DNA of 64,000 bases, from positions 4,336,781-4,400,780 of the forward strand of contig CAADRB010000005.1 of NCBI GenBank assembly GCA_900708905.1. The letters run 5' to 3'. The notes beneath the pieces are model-generated. The model made no database searches. It was given only the letters and a program-made list of their open reading frames with translations, and was not told the DNA's origin. The stretch is from Hymenolepis diminuta (Eukaryota > Platyhelminthes > Cestoda > Cyclophyllidea > Hymenolepididae). The translations under genes were made by a program, and so were the position numbers. Shown here one piece after another: positions 1-13,200 of the stretch; positions within the stretch are counted from its first letter, which is position 1; every line of letters starts with the position of its first letter.

Positions 1-199
1 TAGGGATGGATGTCTAATTCTTTCTTCAACACAGATTCAGTGGTCATGTCATCGATTTATATCCGTACCCCTAGTTCATATGAATGAACGTGAATGACTA
101 AGTAATGCTGAGATAAATCCTTTTGTAATATTAAAAATTTACCGAATAAACACTAGTAAGTAAGTAACTTACTCCTCTGTGAAACCACAGGTAATGGGT

Positions 200-310
200 T
201 TGAAGCCCACTGACACAGAGTGAGCGAAATGGCCAGTAGCATTGAACTAATACGGCTGATATAGAAGGTGGCAGACTTCGAATTTCTCACTCCTGGACCT
301 TCAGGATTCT
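200..310 (+). repeat. Probable SINE remnant
   Basis: GGGTTTGAAGCCC resembles a B box. The following GGCCAGTAGCATTGAAC and CTTCGAATTTCTCACTCCTGG track the SINE body. Strongly eroded. Confidence 0.35.
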
Positions 311-3119
311 ACTCATCACTCTAATAAGATGCATTTCTAATTTGGCTTGTTAGTAATAAACATGCGAGGAAGAAAGGTATGAAGATTGAAAGCAAGAACC
401 ATGTGTTTGCATATAGTTTACAAAAGCAGAGAAGTAACGTAGAGGACGAATTATGATAAGCATTCACCGTTAGTTAAACAAGAATAAAAGTTAGGTCAGA
501 GGAAGTATATGAATTAGCATAAGATCTGAAAGTAAGCGTGGCAAAATATGAAACAGAACCTCCTTCTCCTTTCTTCATGTTCTCGAGGAATGTTTGGAAT
601 TACATTTTCCACTTTTAAAGTGTGAAAAGAAGGAGGAGTATGTGTCGGAACCAATTTGCTTAAAGCAAACTCACAGCACTCTAAGTGTCTTCTGTCTTTT
701 TTGCACGGAAGCCCATAAAATTTGCTTCTCAGCTTGTGTGCGCGACAACTTTCGCTCAGAGCACGAGAGGAGGAGGATTTATGCTTCACTAAGTGAAGAT
801 TATGTGTGCTTTAAGTGGAAAATACAGGATCGACATATATATATATAACTGTCTGCTTTACGGAGAACAGCATTTAGTTTAATCAGTAAGAAATCAAATT
901 TTAGTAATATTTGTTTATTTATTTATTCACTTTGTTTATTTTTACCTTTTTGATTATGAAGCAGAATCTATTTAATTCAGACTATCAAAATTTTATTTCA
1001 TGCAACAGTGAAAATATTTTTCTCCATAATGGACAACACTCTAACCTTGACATTGTTCAAATTTGGTCACTTCTTCCGAATTTGTGTAATTTTTTCCCAA
1101 CCCCTACTCTTTCACGACTAAACTCTTTATATTTCACTCTTTTCCCCTTCACACAGTAAATTTTATATTGCCCTCCACACGACCTCCCTATCCAAATACC
1201 TATACTCATGTGAATATGAACTTGCGGTTGGTTTTCTGACCAATCACAAGTTATTTACCTCACGCCTTGTTCATTTAGCATTGAGTGGTTGATAAATTAC
1301 GAAATTTATAGTAATTAAGCAGCAAATTAAATTTAGGAAGGATTTCTCTTCCCAAACTACTTTTTTCTGTTAGTTAGCTTTACTTTCAGAAAGTGAGATA
1401 GGTATGTAGAAAAATGAGAACTGTCTGACATCTGAAGTGGTCAGAATCTTTGCGTTCAAAGAAATTTAAACTTAATTATTCCAGATTTATCAGAAAATAG
1501 GGGAAAGAAGTACATTAGCGCCCAGGAAGAATTCAGAATGAGGGAAGCAAGATCTCTTAATACGATTTACTAGACATTGGTGTCTTTAATTCACTATTAA
1601 GTGTTCATCATTGACACGAGTTATAATATTGAATTATTCTACTGAAATAAGATTTTTTGTCAATAAACACAATAATTTAGAAGAGCAGATGCATACTTCA
1701 TAACAGTATAAAATACAAAGTCTCTTAGCAATAGAGTATTTTTCTGCAATATTGGTTTAATACACGTTTTTGTCATTGCAGAAAACGTCAAGATCACAAT
1801 ACCTCTCCAGGTGCATTTCGATTTTTTATGCCTCCAAGTCACATCCATCTAGCTGCTGGACAAAGAAGTTGTGACAGCTGACTGAGCACTAAATGGGTTT
1901 GGAGCGGTCATACAACTAGTTTACTCATGAAATACCTTGTGACATACTGTGAAGATTGTAAACTTTAACCACACCCCCCTTTCAACCTTATTTGATGTCT
2001 GAAAATGCGTGAAAATTTTCTTCTGGATCCAGGTATCTATTTTGGTGATTCTTCAACATAAAGACGGGCTTGATGTTCCGTCAAATGAATCTTTAATGCA
2101 ATTTTTATTCCGCTAATAGAATGGAATAAAATAATGGATATATATACGCTTCTCCAAACTTTTATGAAAATAGAGAGAAAGATGATGAAATAATTTCCAA
2201 TGCCCATTTAGAAAAAAATTTACTGACACCCACTTTGGTCAGATGAGTGGCATTCTGAAGCCTCCCATATGAGAAACCTGATTTTCGACATTATTTTGGC
2301 AGAAATATTGGCCTAAAATAATCAGTACGGTTGACCATTCTCTTCATCGAACCCTTGATCTCTGATTTCAAGGATAATAATTTTGACCACTAAATCATCG
2401 ACGAACAGAATGAAATACTTAAATTGGCATATCTGATTTTATTAGAAAAATTAAATAATAAAAACGAGTTTAACTTCACTGATTATACGAATAAACCCGA
2501 GTAAATTCTGCTATGTTGAAAGTATCATAGACTCTGAACAATGCGGATATGAACTCATTCAGGAACTCACTTATTTAGTAAAAAGTAAAAAATGACATAT
2601 TAAAGCTCAAACAATTAAAGTGAGATTCCTAAGTAGTCCAAACCTACTTTCTACTTCTTGTAGAACCTTAATCTCCCTACCACTTTCCAGACTATTTTAG
2701 CATTCCCCACGCTCAATTGCTTTCCCAATCTTAAAATCCAATCTACAGGGTTCTGTGATAGCTGATCGATTGGATTTCAGTGCTTGAATAAATATATATC
2801 CATCAACAAATACTCACCGTTGTTTTACTAAAGTTAGACACGTAAAGAAAATGAATTTCATTGGGACCTCTTAATGGACTCAAATGGCCATTTTAAACAA
2901 CCGAACTAATTTTTCTCCAATGTGACTTGTGATTTTATCAATTTAAAATTTGTTGATCTAAAGTTCACTTATACGTCAAACAAATTAGGAGGTCTCAGAA
3001 AGTTAAAGGTTCAATTGTCACTATGTCCTCATAAAGTATTAGGCAATCCACTTCAATTTATGGAATCGAATTTTTCTATTGTTACCGTCAGTATTGCAAA
3101 AGAATTTATGATTATGAGT

Positions 3120-3440
3120 TGTGGGAGGCAAATGAAATCAGTTAGTAGAAAACCCAAAAAGGGGAATCAAAAAAGATACAGAGAGCAAAGTCAAGGTATC
3201 AAAGAGTCTTACTCCATTTCATTTTCAGACTTGAATCGTTCAATATTTACCAAATGGGTAATTCACGTTCCAAAATTTAAATTTCATGACATATCCCTTG
3301 GATTGCAACTGAAGTTTGTCTAAAGGCTTTTTTAATGGAGAAGAGTCGCTCTTGCCGCTTCATTTCGTTTTTTCTTCCAGTGGTTGAGAAGGCAAAGTTT
3401 CTTACATGCAGTTCATTAGCTTACAGTTTTAGCATATCCG
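3120..3440 (+). repeat. Dispersed repeat family B, copy 1
   Basis: Signposts shared with 14995-15320 and 45195-45485: TGTGGGA, GTATCAAAGAGTCTTACT, TTCACGTTCCAAAAT, CTTGGATTG, and CGCTTCATTTCGTTTTTT, then GCAGTTCATTAGC. An eroded fourth trace is at 4447-4500 (TGTTCCTAAATTCAAATTTCG). Long open frames run through copies 1 and 2 but are not kept in register between copies. The family is called noncoding; its class is unknown. Confidence 0.5.
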
Positions 3441-6400
3441 AGAGAAGATAGCTAAATTTAAACAAAATTTATTACGTATCCAGCACAGTAATTCAGAGGG
3501 AATTCTACGAATGCATGACCTAGAGAATCGCATTCTTTTTTAGCTCCAGTATCTTTTCGTAAAGCGATTAAGTTTATTCTATGAGCAAGCATTTCCCTTC
3601 AGTTGCATATTCAATGTTATTAATAATAATAATTAGAGAAATAAAACGTGTTATTTTTAGATTAATTGGTTAAATTTTTCTCATTAACACGAAAACGAAA
3701 ATTTTATCATGTAAAAGATGTTCACAGCTTTTAAAATTACAAAGAGAGGGGTGATTCCAAATTGAAGAATTCGGAAGACAAAGATTTCCACAAAATTTCA
3801 CTTGCAGTTAGCAGCATTTATTTGTTCTTAAAAACTTCACAGTTGGAGATATTTAGAAAAAAAATAAATGTTTAGTCTTAAAGGCAAGAGAGTGAGAATT
3901 TGTACAAAAGGTCGTTCTCCATTTCTAAGTGGATTCGTAATAGTGAATTTCAGAAATCAATTATAATTTTGTTGATAGCAACAGAAGGCATGCATTTTGA
4001 ATAGTACGAGTCTATTAAATTCAATGATGGGGCTTATTCCATCTTCTTAACTGCAGATCAGTCAGTTGGCATAAGTCCAATTTTTAAGTTAGTTCATATT
4101 GAGTCGACTATCTCACCTGAAGGTTAAATGCTGAAGGGGAACTTTCGATCAACCTTTCAGAGTACTTTTAATTAGTGAATGGAATTTTCCGCTTTCAGAA
4201 GCGATAGATTATAAGGTTCGAAATAGGTACACACAACGGATAGTATTATAACCCACTGTAAGGCAAAAAATTAACATTTTTTCATCGAGGGAAAGCAACT
4301 GAAATCGGGTAAAAATAAAATCCGATAGGGGGTATAGGTGAGGGGATTGAAATATTTTGGAGAATAAAGTTGGAGTAACAAGCGTCTCCCTACTTTTAGT
4401 TATCAGATTCTCTTTGTACGTTATTTATTTAGTGATTAGTTCACTGCTTCATGTTCCTAAATTCAAATTTCGTAATTCGTCGTCGTGATTTCTGGGTAGA
4501 TTCTTTTCCAAGATATCCAGGGCCTATTAGCCGATTGGTTAATTGGAATGGCTGATCCTGCCACTGTAGTTTTAACTTGTTTCTTCCGAAGATTGGGAAA
4601 GCAGAATGATTTAAAATGACATTAGGCAGATTACGCAATTGATATAAAAATTTTAAAAAACTTTCCGCTTGAAGAAATTTTGGCAAATATTCTGATAAAA
4701 TTCACCTGAAGTTTATTCAAGTTTTCATGCATTTTTTGATCATATCGATCACAATGGGCATATTTTAAAATCAGAAAATATAATCTTCACCGTTTTGGAG
4801 AAGGAAATGATATTTCCTTTTCCTTTCCTATTAAGAAATAACAGCCTACTTTTCATTCCATTAAAGAGTGTAAAAGACGGTATAGTTTGCCATGTTTTCT
4901 TATAAAGGGAAGGAAAATTATAATTGAAACGCAAAAGGATTTTCCATCCAACTATATAAGCTATTTCATTTAATATTATAAATAATGTAATTGCAAAGAA
5001 GGCAACTATTTGTCTCCTAATGGCTCATTTGTTCCTAAAGATTGCCTGTTAGTAAATCCATTAAGATAAATTTATAAGTAAGGTCACGAACAACGAAGTT
5101 TCGTTTTCATTTTATAATCTAAGATGTCATGCTTCTCCCGATGTCAAACAAAACAGATCTGCTTTGTGCAATAGTTGGCAATGAAACCGCAAGTAAGTTC
5201 AAACCTTCCCTCTTGGATTTCAGTTTAACTGCCCACCACTTGTCTTGACAATTACTCAACCAAAATGAACCTTTCAGGCATTTTGAATGTGAAGAGATAA
5301 AGAGATGAAGTGTGATCGTTGCTTTTAAGAATCGGTTCTTCATATTTACTTTTTGCCTCTTAGTAAATATTATATTAGTAGCTTAGCAACTTCACGAAGT
5401 TGTATTTTAACACAGATATTGAAGAATTATTTTTTCGATCATAAAATTTAGCCATCATCAACAACCTAGTAACCTATATGACCCCTGTGACTTATGATCT
5501 GTAAAATTTTATTGTTCAAAATAGGGAGGCATTATTTACAATACGCGAAGCTAAAGGTATCCACCCTTTGCGATGTATTTCGAATTTGAAGAAACATGGC
5601 ATTTAAAAATTCAAAGTTAAGAATTAAGTGTGAAAAAATGACCTTGAAATCTTGAGAAGATATCGACAAAATAAGATAAATCTGATGAAATGGAAAATAA
5701 ATAATAGGCAACATGATCTCCTTATTCAGGGTGACTCCTGTTCTTCTCTTTTCAAATATCTGAAATAATTCTCCCATTCCAATTGAATTGGATGTTTACT
5801 CTTGATTAAATTGCAATATTAATATGTGTTTGTGAACTCTAATTTTCAAAAATCGATTTTCAGAGTTAAATTTTCATAATCAATACACTGAAAGGTGCTT
5901 GTTTTTCTCCACCAAACTTTCAGATTCATTTCAGCAGTCCCATTTAAATTTGTAGGGGGAAATTGCAGATTTATAAACAAACCGATTTAAATCAAACTGA
6001 GAACAAAACGCTGGGAATATCATTATTTATATCCACTCAAAAATGTTGATTCTCTCATTGTTTCCTTAGCTAACATCGAATGAACCGTGAAGATAAAAAA
6101 ATATGATAGAAGATATAATTTTATAAACAAAAATCCCTTTTAGTAATATATTTACTGTTGTATTCGCTCTCGGAATTATACTTTAACCGGAAATATAAAG
6201 CACGGTTAACAAATATATTGTTGAAGTCACATTTCCTGTCTCCGATTGTATTTTTCAAAAATAAAATAGATTTTACAGAATACATAAATAGAACATTTCT
6301 GCATTCGCATTTTCATCACCCACAGAAAAGTAAAAATATCTGCAAATTTTAATCTTGGGGAAGCATCTATGCACGCACGATTAAGAATGTTGTATTAAAG

Positions 6401-7124
6401 CTCAAAGAAGAAAAATGAACAGAAGAAAAAGAGTCAGGAAATCAGACTTATTCTGCTTCACCTGAGCTCCAAAACCGTTAGGTTATCTGCTTTCTCAAGT
6501 TTCAATATGAGATATGCCTCAGCTTTCCCTCTTCATTAAAAAAGTCGGGATGGCATATTTTCAACTAATTTAGCAGTCATCCCTTTTCACAAAAATCGAC
6601 TTAAAAAATGAGTTTATTAGTTCGCAGATCATCAAATAACTCTCGATTCCCCAGTGCCTTCTCACTTAGCTTTCATCTGCGGTTCTATTTAAATATTTTA
6701 TTTAATATTTCCAACTTTACAACAATGCATTCAAAGTAACGACGAAATTTTGCCCAGCTCTGGTTATTAAAGGATCTCATTCTATAGATTGCTTATTCTA
6801 AAGTCGATCTGGTATTGAGCTAATCAAACATGTCTGCATAAGGATGGGCTCACATAATTAATCCGGAGAGTATTTATAAGGAAGGAGAATATTGTAAAGA
6901 AATAAACAATAACGGACATCAACCTATTGAAAAACGTTACTGTGATCGTCAAATAAACTTTCAAGTGTATTATATACATAAGGGTGATCTAATGTAAACA
7001 ACTGCAAAGTGAGTGCCAAAATGCATTCATCTATCAGACAATTTTTATTAATCTGGTAAAAGATTATTTATGGTTTTTACTATGACGTTTTCGAACTGCT
7101 CAGTTGCCCACTACTGTAAAGCAT

Positions 7125-7425
7125 GACCATCCTGTGCTGTCGTACCACCAAGATATCTAATTCTGCTGCCCACTAGATATCGCTAAGTTACGATCCACTC
7201 CGACTCAGAGAGAGGGAGAAGAAGGGAGGGCCGACGTGCAGCCACTCTAAAGTTGCTCCATTAACTTTCAAAAAGACTGTTTATGGGGAAATATAATTAA
7301 TGACTATTCTGATAAAGAGGAAAATTTGTATAGACTAACTGTCCAGGTACTCCAGCCAGCATCCACCCACATATTAATTTGAAAAAAACCATCTTTTAAA
7401 AGTACGTAGACTCTAAGGCTTTAAG
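7125..7425 (+). repeat. Dispersed repeat family A, copy 1
   Basis: About 300 bp. Common signposts of the family: ATGCTGT near the start, CCAGATATCGCTA, an AG-rich run, TTTATTAACTTT, AACTGTCCAGGTA, GCCAGCAT-CACCCAC and CGTAGACT near the end. Read on the opposite strand, the TTATTAA motif gives a poly(A)-like AATAAAG, and the copy ends AGATATCTGGTGAAT in one member. The family could therefore be a solo LTR. Identity unknown. Confidence 0.5.
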
Positions 7426-8298
7426 TTGATGCCTCCTTAATCAGATGTGATTTGCAAGCCGAGGTCACATACAAGGAATGGTCAATAAGTCAATGAGATG
7501 GCCGGAAAACCACCCCAATTTATTAATAAACAAACTAGACTTACATACAAAATATTTCTTCGTTGAACGTTAGTCGAGTCTTTCCCACTAGAACAGTTCA
7601 TAAATTGTAATATCAATGGGTTGATTTCCGTAGAACAGGTGAATGAAACAGATCACATTCAATTGCACAAATGTGATGGCTGCTCAAATATATGAAAGAA
7701 ATAATTCTAAATAATATTACAGCCAGCCGGTTTATGCGAACATTCATGATTTTAACCATGAAAGCAAACAAAAGTGCTAATTGTAAAAAGAAAAATAGGG
7801 CAATATCAAATCATGAAGTTCACCCAAAAATATGTGACGGATGTTTAACAATGTCGAAAAATGAGTTTGGTTTGCTTTTCATTTCATTTATATTTAGAAG
7901 TTTATTTAGTTTTTCGCAAATGAAGCTGTCGATTTACGCTATACTTTTCCCAATCAGTCACGACTCATAAGGTTACTGCTAAACTTATGCCATATGGAGA
8001 GCAAAGGAAGCGTATCAGTCAGTTATGAATAATTTTAATGATAATGACATCAAAATCATACAATCGTTTAAAATTCTCGAAGAACATAATTTTCGAGTTT
8101 CAATCATACAACAAATGGCAATGCAATAGTTTAAAATAAACCTATTCAAACTATTTTTAATTTATGAAACTTAATGTTTAATAAATTATTTACAAATTGT
8201 GGTTAAAGAAGTTGAGATGCAATCATAACTATTTTATTAAGCACCTTTTCAAGCGCCAGGTCTGGTCTTGTAGGCTGTAGGCCGTTGTGAGGGTTGTA

Positions 8299-10036
8299 AT
8301 GGAGGAAATACTAATGAGAGACGAAATGCAGGTAAATTCCTTTGATGTTATATTTTTATTATTCTTGTTATTTTACTTAATCAAAGTGTACCACCCTTCA
8401 GGACTTGGAGTTATTTGCCTCAATCCCTCCATGCAAACTACCAGATCTCATTCTTCCCTTAAAGAAATGTTTTCCCTTCATGTTTGCATTTGATTCTCCG
8501 GAACGCCTCTTTCCTCTTAATGTAAGCCAGGATTCAGACGTAAGTATTGAACATTATAACTAATTGTTTTTCACTAAAACTTTGAATAATTCTAGTTGTT
8601 CACTTGCTTTTAGAATAGAAAGTATATCTGTTGTGATGCAAACAGATATATGGGCTCCACAAGATCTCCCTGGAATAATGTCTTCCATCCGCCTATCCCA
8701 GATGCTCCTCTTCCTAAAGAACACCATAGATATCTTGAAGAGCTTCTTAATTATGCATTTTCACATTATGCCAGTTCGTAAGTCTGTTCTAATAATATTT
8801 TCGTTAGTATCTCTTTGTGTTTCCAGGTTTCTAAATACTCTATTTGCTTCAGGTATTACAATCATGAGACTACTACATCTGTCTATTGTCTTAGTCGAGA
8901 TGTCGGTGTTATTATCTGCTGTTTAATTAAATCTCCTCTTATTGAGATCGCCTATTTAATAGACGTAAATGTAAGTTATATTTCGAAATGTTTCTTCATT
9001 TAATCCTCTCTCAATTCCACAATTTACGTCTTTCTTGTAGGATAAATTTCTCTCCAGTACCACCTATAGTCTTTCCGTTGCGTATGCAATCAAGCTGACA
9101 GAAAAGGAGTTTGCTGAGAAGGACATGGGTGACTTTTGTTTTTCTCTCTACTTTCGTCACAAACGATCGAAGGAAATTAAACTTTCTTCCTCGAATTTAA
9201 CTGAGTTTCATGTCAGAAACATAGGGTGTCTTATTGAGGTATGTGTTCAGTTTTGTCTTTTATGTTCGCATTGTCGCACATGCGTCAAGTTTTGAAAAAA
9301 TGGATGGTTTTCGGAAAACTCTTACTGGTTGAATTTCTTGCTGTACCCTAGTGAAAGCTAGGCTATACCTTTTCATCTGTAATTTTCATATTGGTTATGG
9401 GGTGATCGAATGAGGATTACGATAAACGGAGGTTATACTGATAAAATGGGAATGGAATAAGGACACACGGATCAATTACCACGACAATACTTCCTACTAA
9501 TTAAATTCGATTTCCAATGCTTCGGTTAGGTATATTAATTTTTTGCTCCTGAAATGAATGTAACTTTCGGTAAGCGGTGCTCTCTAGAGAATTCCACTTA
9601 AACGGATGTTAAATTCGAGGATGTAACACATTGAAAACAACAAGAAAGAATATGACTTGGCTAGATAACATATTAGTATGTTTTGACAGGCGTAGCAGTT
9701 CGAATGACATGGGTTCGAGCACTGAAACGGTGCCCATCCAGTGAATAGAATTTTTTATCCTTACTGTTAACTGAATGGGGTTTAACTGTGTCGGCTTGTC
9801 AGTTGTAAGCTCAATAATATTAGGTTGTGCACGTTTACCCTTTTTTAAATAAAATCTGTTCTTTTCTTTAGAAAATAGACGATGAAGTTTTCGGCAAATT
9901 GCGAGCTGTATATCCCATACAAACTCGCCTAATCCTCCAGGGGCTCCGAACAGACAAATCAGCGCTTCCACCAAAACAGACGATCGCATTCAAGGAGGAG
10001 CTCGCTGCAGCATTGACATCCCGAAGCGATGCGTGA
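8299..10036 (+). CDS. CAPZB: F-actin-capping protein subunit beta, divergent (CAPZB-like)
   Basis: Six exons read in one consistent frame with GT-AG junctions: 8299-8331, 8402-8539, 8614-8777, 8853-8970, 9041-9238 and 9872-10036 (TGA). The product is 271 residues; the family is normally about 270-277. Capping protein beta pairs with the alpha subunit and caps actin barbed ends in the cytoplasm. Seen: the family signature block appears as CDANRYMGSTRSPWNN (residues 64-79, usually CDYNRDGDSYRSPWSN), followed by PP at the expected spacing. The NIGCLIE/KIDDEVFGKLRAVY stretch matches the family's [21 protein letters not shown] region, then QGLRTDKSALP and a short basic/acidic C-terminal tail corresponding to the actin-binding tentacle. 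This start is the first ATG after an in-frame TAG at 8278. Conservation is far below what is usual for this family, so it may be a fast-evolving paralogue. Introns are 70-75 nt except the last (633 nt). Confidence 0.85.
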
Positions 10037-10145
10037 TGCAATCATTTGTTTGTTTATTTTTTTTCTTGATCTGTGATTTATTCTTCCAGTCTTGTTATGC
10101 TTCTGACAATCATATAATGTCTTCCTATCTGCCAGACTAATGATT

Positions 10146-10151
10146 AATAAA
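10146..10151 (+). terminator. Poly(A) signal of the CAPZB-like gene, between the two cistrons
   Basis: AATAAA lies 110 nt after the CAPZB-like stop codon and about 95 nt before the MED27 first-exon acceptor. That spacing is what is known for SL operons, where 3'-end formation of the upstream message is coupled to trans-splicing of the downstream one. Confidence 0.6.
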
Positions 10152-10230
10152 TGATCTCAATTGCTGTCAGCGCTTAATACGTTTTGTCTGCCACTGTGTC
10201 CCTTGGTGATTTATCATTTTATCAGGAATC

Positions 10231-10246
10231 TCTGTATTTTTCCAGG
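10231..10246 (+). promoter_or_regulatory. Candidate spliced-leader trans-splice acceptor of MED27
   Basis: A pyrimidine-rich run ending in TTTTTCCAG directly precedes the first MED27 codon GCT. No donor-bearing exon with an ATG is evident in the 209-nt intercistronic gap. An SL ending in AUG would join in frame to give M-A-Q-Q-R-Q. Platyhelminth SLs are known to end in AUG, and that AUG has been proposed as initiator. The trans-splicing itself is inference. Confidence 0.5.
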
Positions 10247-13200
10247 CTCAGCAGCGACAATTAGACATCCTTTCTCAGTGGGCTCTCTCGAGTATCCGAG
10301 AGGTGCGTCAAATTCGTCTCCATTTGGCGAATATCTTCAATAAAAATATCTCAGAGTCAGTCAAGAATGATAACGAGAACGAGGAGGGGAAGGCCGTAGT
10401 GCGAGGCGAAATTGAAGCCTCATTTCAAGAGATAAGGTGAATTTGACTACTTAATTCCTTATCAGTTTTTTTCTAGAAGTTCATTGGATGCGTTGGAGAA
10501 GTTAGCTTCGAGATGGAAGGAAAATACAGATCTACGAGCTCTATTGCCCTTCAATCTGGCAGTATCGGCGGAACAGATGGATATTCGAAATGATAATGAG
10601 TACGGACTAAAGAGAGTAGATTGGTTAGTTGGAAGGAATGAAGCCTGTCGATGGCTTAAAAGGATAAACTACCGAGTTGAAGCCATACAACTTGGTCTGG
10701 CAAACTGTGGCCGCTTCTTGAGGTTTGTTTTTGGATTCACTGTTACTAATTTCTAGTTAATGCAATCTTCAGGCTTCTAATAAGCTTATATAATTCCGAC
10801 CAACGATTCTTTTGCTAAGGTTTTTGAAATTGTAATGCTCCTTCTTTATAAAAATATTTAAAATGTTTAATTTAGTTTAACGACTTTAATCTAATGCATT
10901 TAAAGTTTCACTCATTATTTATGGCGATCTCTCTCCCTTTCCTTCTTTTGTACAGATCCCTCGAAACAGCCTTAACTTCGTATGTACCTATTAGACAAGC
11001 TAGTAGTTAGGTGATTATCGAATGGGAATTTAGCCATCCCATGCAATTATCATAATACCATGAACACCTTAGGAAAGTATTAGGACCCACTTATCATCAT
11101 ATCGAGATACTGGTGATCCTATGCTTGCTTAATTGACCTGGTGTCATCCACATTCTAATCATGTACTGCGACATTTACGTGATTTGATTATTGTCGGAAC
11201 TAGCATGTCTTAGTGATCTGGATTGACAACTGTTAACGAACTTTTTTATGTCGGTTTCAAATGGACAAACGAAAAAACTTAGATTTATCTGTCAGTTTGT
11301 GACTAATTTTGGGGAACGTTGATGACTTTATTTTGTGTATCCATTGTCTTATCTCATTTTTACTTATGTTGATTTAGATTCTTCAGCATTCAGTATTAGT
11401 TTAGCCAGTATTGTGAAGGTATTTTTATTTATTTAATTTTAAAAGCAATATACTACCCATACAGGATGAATATCTCATGTGCGTTTAATTCAGAATAATC
11501 GAAAGAAGACTGATTTAATCTTTAATCTCACCAGCTTCCAGCTTCAAACAAACTTTCCTTATTCACCAGCGATATGCATTAAGTGAAAGAACTCATTTCT
11601 TTTAAATGCCTAGTTCGATAGCTAAACAGTCCAAATTGGTACTAATATTAATTCCAAGTGTAATATAATAATTCTTAGGCCTATTTAGGAAAGCGTTACC
11701 CAACGCTCATCTTGGGTTGGGTGCGGCGTCATGGAGCTTCTCTGGTTGAGAGATTCAATTTCAACTACCTTCATATTAGCCAAACTTAATCAGTGCTATT
11801 GGCCATTCCACTCACTGGGTGTGCACCGATGGGAATCAAGTCCGCTGCACAAATCAATTTTTTTATCCGCGGTTTCAAGTGAATATGCACCAGACTTCTG
11901 TACCTAGTGTTCTGCATGTCATATCCCGTCATGAATGTATTCAAAATGCTCCCTTGGTTGTCTACTCTGGATCTGTAGAACCTGGGAGGTTGGTTTTTAA
12001 GTTATAAAGGGTCTCATAAACTATTTATGCACTTGAACCTGTGTTTATCCAGATTGTGATAGGTAAGAGGAGATCGAACTAGTCATAGGTCTTCACAATT
12101 CGGTGTGACAAAAAAAAGGTTGGTCAGACAATGGATTAATCGATGAATGGAGGTCGATTTTGTTACGTCATAATGAAGTGACAAGTAAATGATGTGGAAT
12201 CGACATTCCACTTCTAATACAAGACAAAACACTGTTTCCCTTCCTGTTAGTAAAGAATCTCAATCCCGTTTTGAGAGTTGTATATTCCAACACTTATCTC
12301 GAACAGGGAGGAAGATTTTTGGTGTTTCCCTAAGTTTAAACTCTTTCATTCCATTAAATCTCCATTATCCACTCATTGGATCTTGGTATCGTTTGCTCTA
12401 ACGTTAACAACGTCCAATTTATCGATAAGAAACGTGAATTTTCATTCATTCTGCGGTAGATAATGGTAGTGTCTTAATGTAAACTGTGACCACTAGCGAT
12501 CACCATAGCTAAAGCATTTCGTCCAGACCCGGACGGACCTGGACCAGGAAAGTGAGGTCCATCTGCCTTTTCTTAACTTAGTATAACTTTCATATGCTCA
12601 CCAACCGCAAAGCAATAGATTGGCTAGGCTGTGCTGTTTTGCTACCTATTAAGTAGAAACTCGTAGCATTTGCATTCTTACCACATTCCTTTTCTTTTAG
12701 AAACTCCTCCTTTATGCCAATTCCTTCTGCCATGGACCTTAAACACCTGTCCGGCTCGCACATGCAATTTTCGGTCATTGATGTCCATTCACGAAATCCC
12801 ATTCTCTACATTAAAGTCGGGGAGGTTATGCACTGTCTTCTGACTTTTGGCAATCTTTATATGGAGAATGTAATTGTGCGATCGTTGGATGAATCTCACT
12901 GCTTGCCCGGTTATATATCGCGCGCGAATCGAGCCCTCATTTCCACCATCCAGACGCCAACCCGTCGGTCTCATGCGATGATGGAGCTTATTCAGGATCA
13001 GGAAATGAGTAGGCAGATTTGGCCTGGTCTACTGCCAAGTTTGGATCAAGTAAGCAGAACTCAGTTAAAGGATTTTAAAATGAGTATCTATCGCTTAGGT
13101 CTGTCTCAATGAAAACGTTTGCAGCAAGTAACTTCGGTTAAACTTTCTAATCTGGTAACAGCCATTCATCTTGAGCAAGGAATAACAAGAATGAGGGACG

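Larger units (their letters stand above)
1..8298. other. Intergenic region without a recognisable gene
   Basis: AT-rich DNA holding a SINE remnant (200-310), family B (3120-3440) and family A (7125-7425) copies. Open frames up to 133 codons carry no family signature, and the longest sits in the family B repeat. The CAPZB-like promoter should be at the right end. TTGTAG at 8268-8273 could be a leader acceptor for that gene. Confidence 0.6.

Noticed and set aside
2922..3323. 133-codon + strand open frame
   Set aside because: Covers family B copy 1 and AT-rich flank; no conserved domain, and the frame is not shared between copies.
8814..8853. Upstream acceptor TTCCAG at 8821-8826 for CAPZB-like exon 4
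   Set aside because: Using it breaks phase and adds stop-containing sequence; the acceptor at 8852 keeps the frame and the family alignment.
8564..8926. 120-codon + strand frame over the CAPZB-like exons
   Set aside because: Shadow frame: the capping-protein frame through exons 3-4 is the one with family similarity and correct splice phases.
12789..12974. - strand frame opposite MED27 exon 3
   Set aside because: Antisense shadow of a conserved exon.
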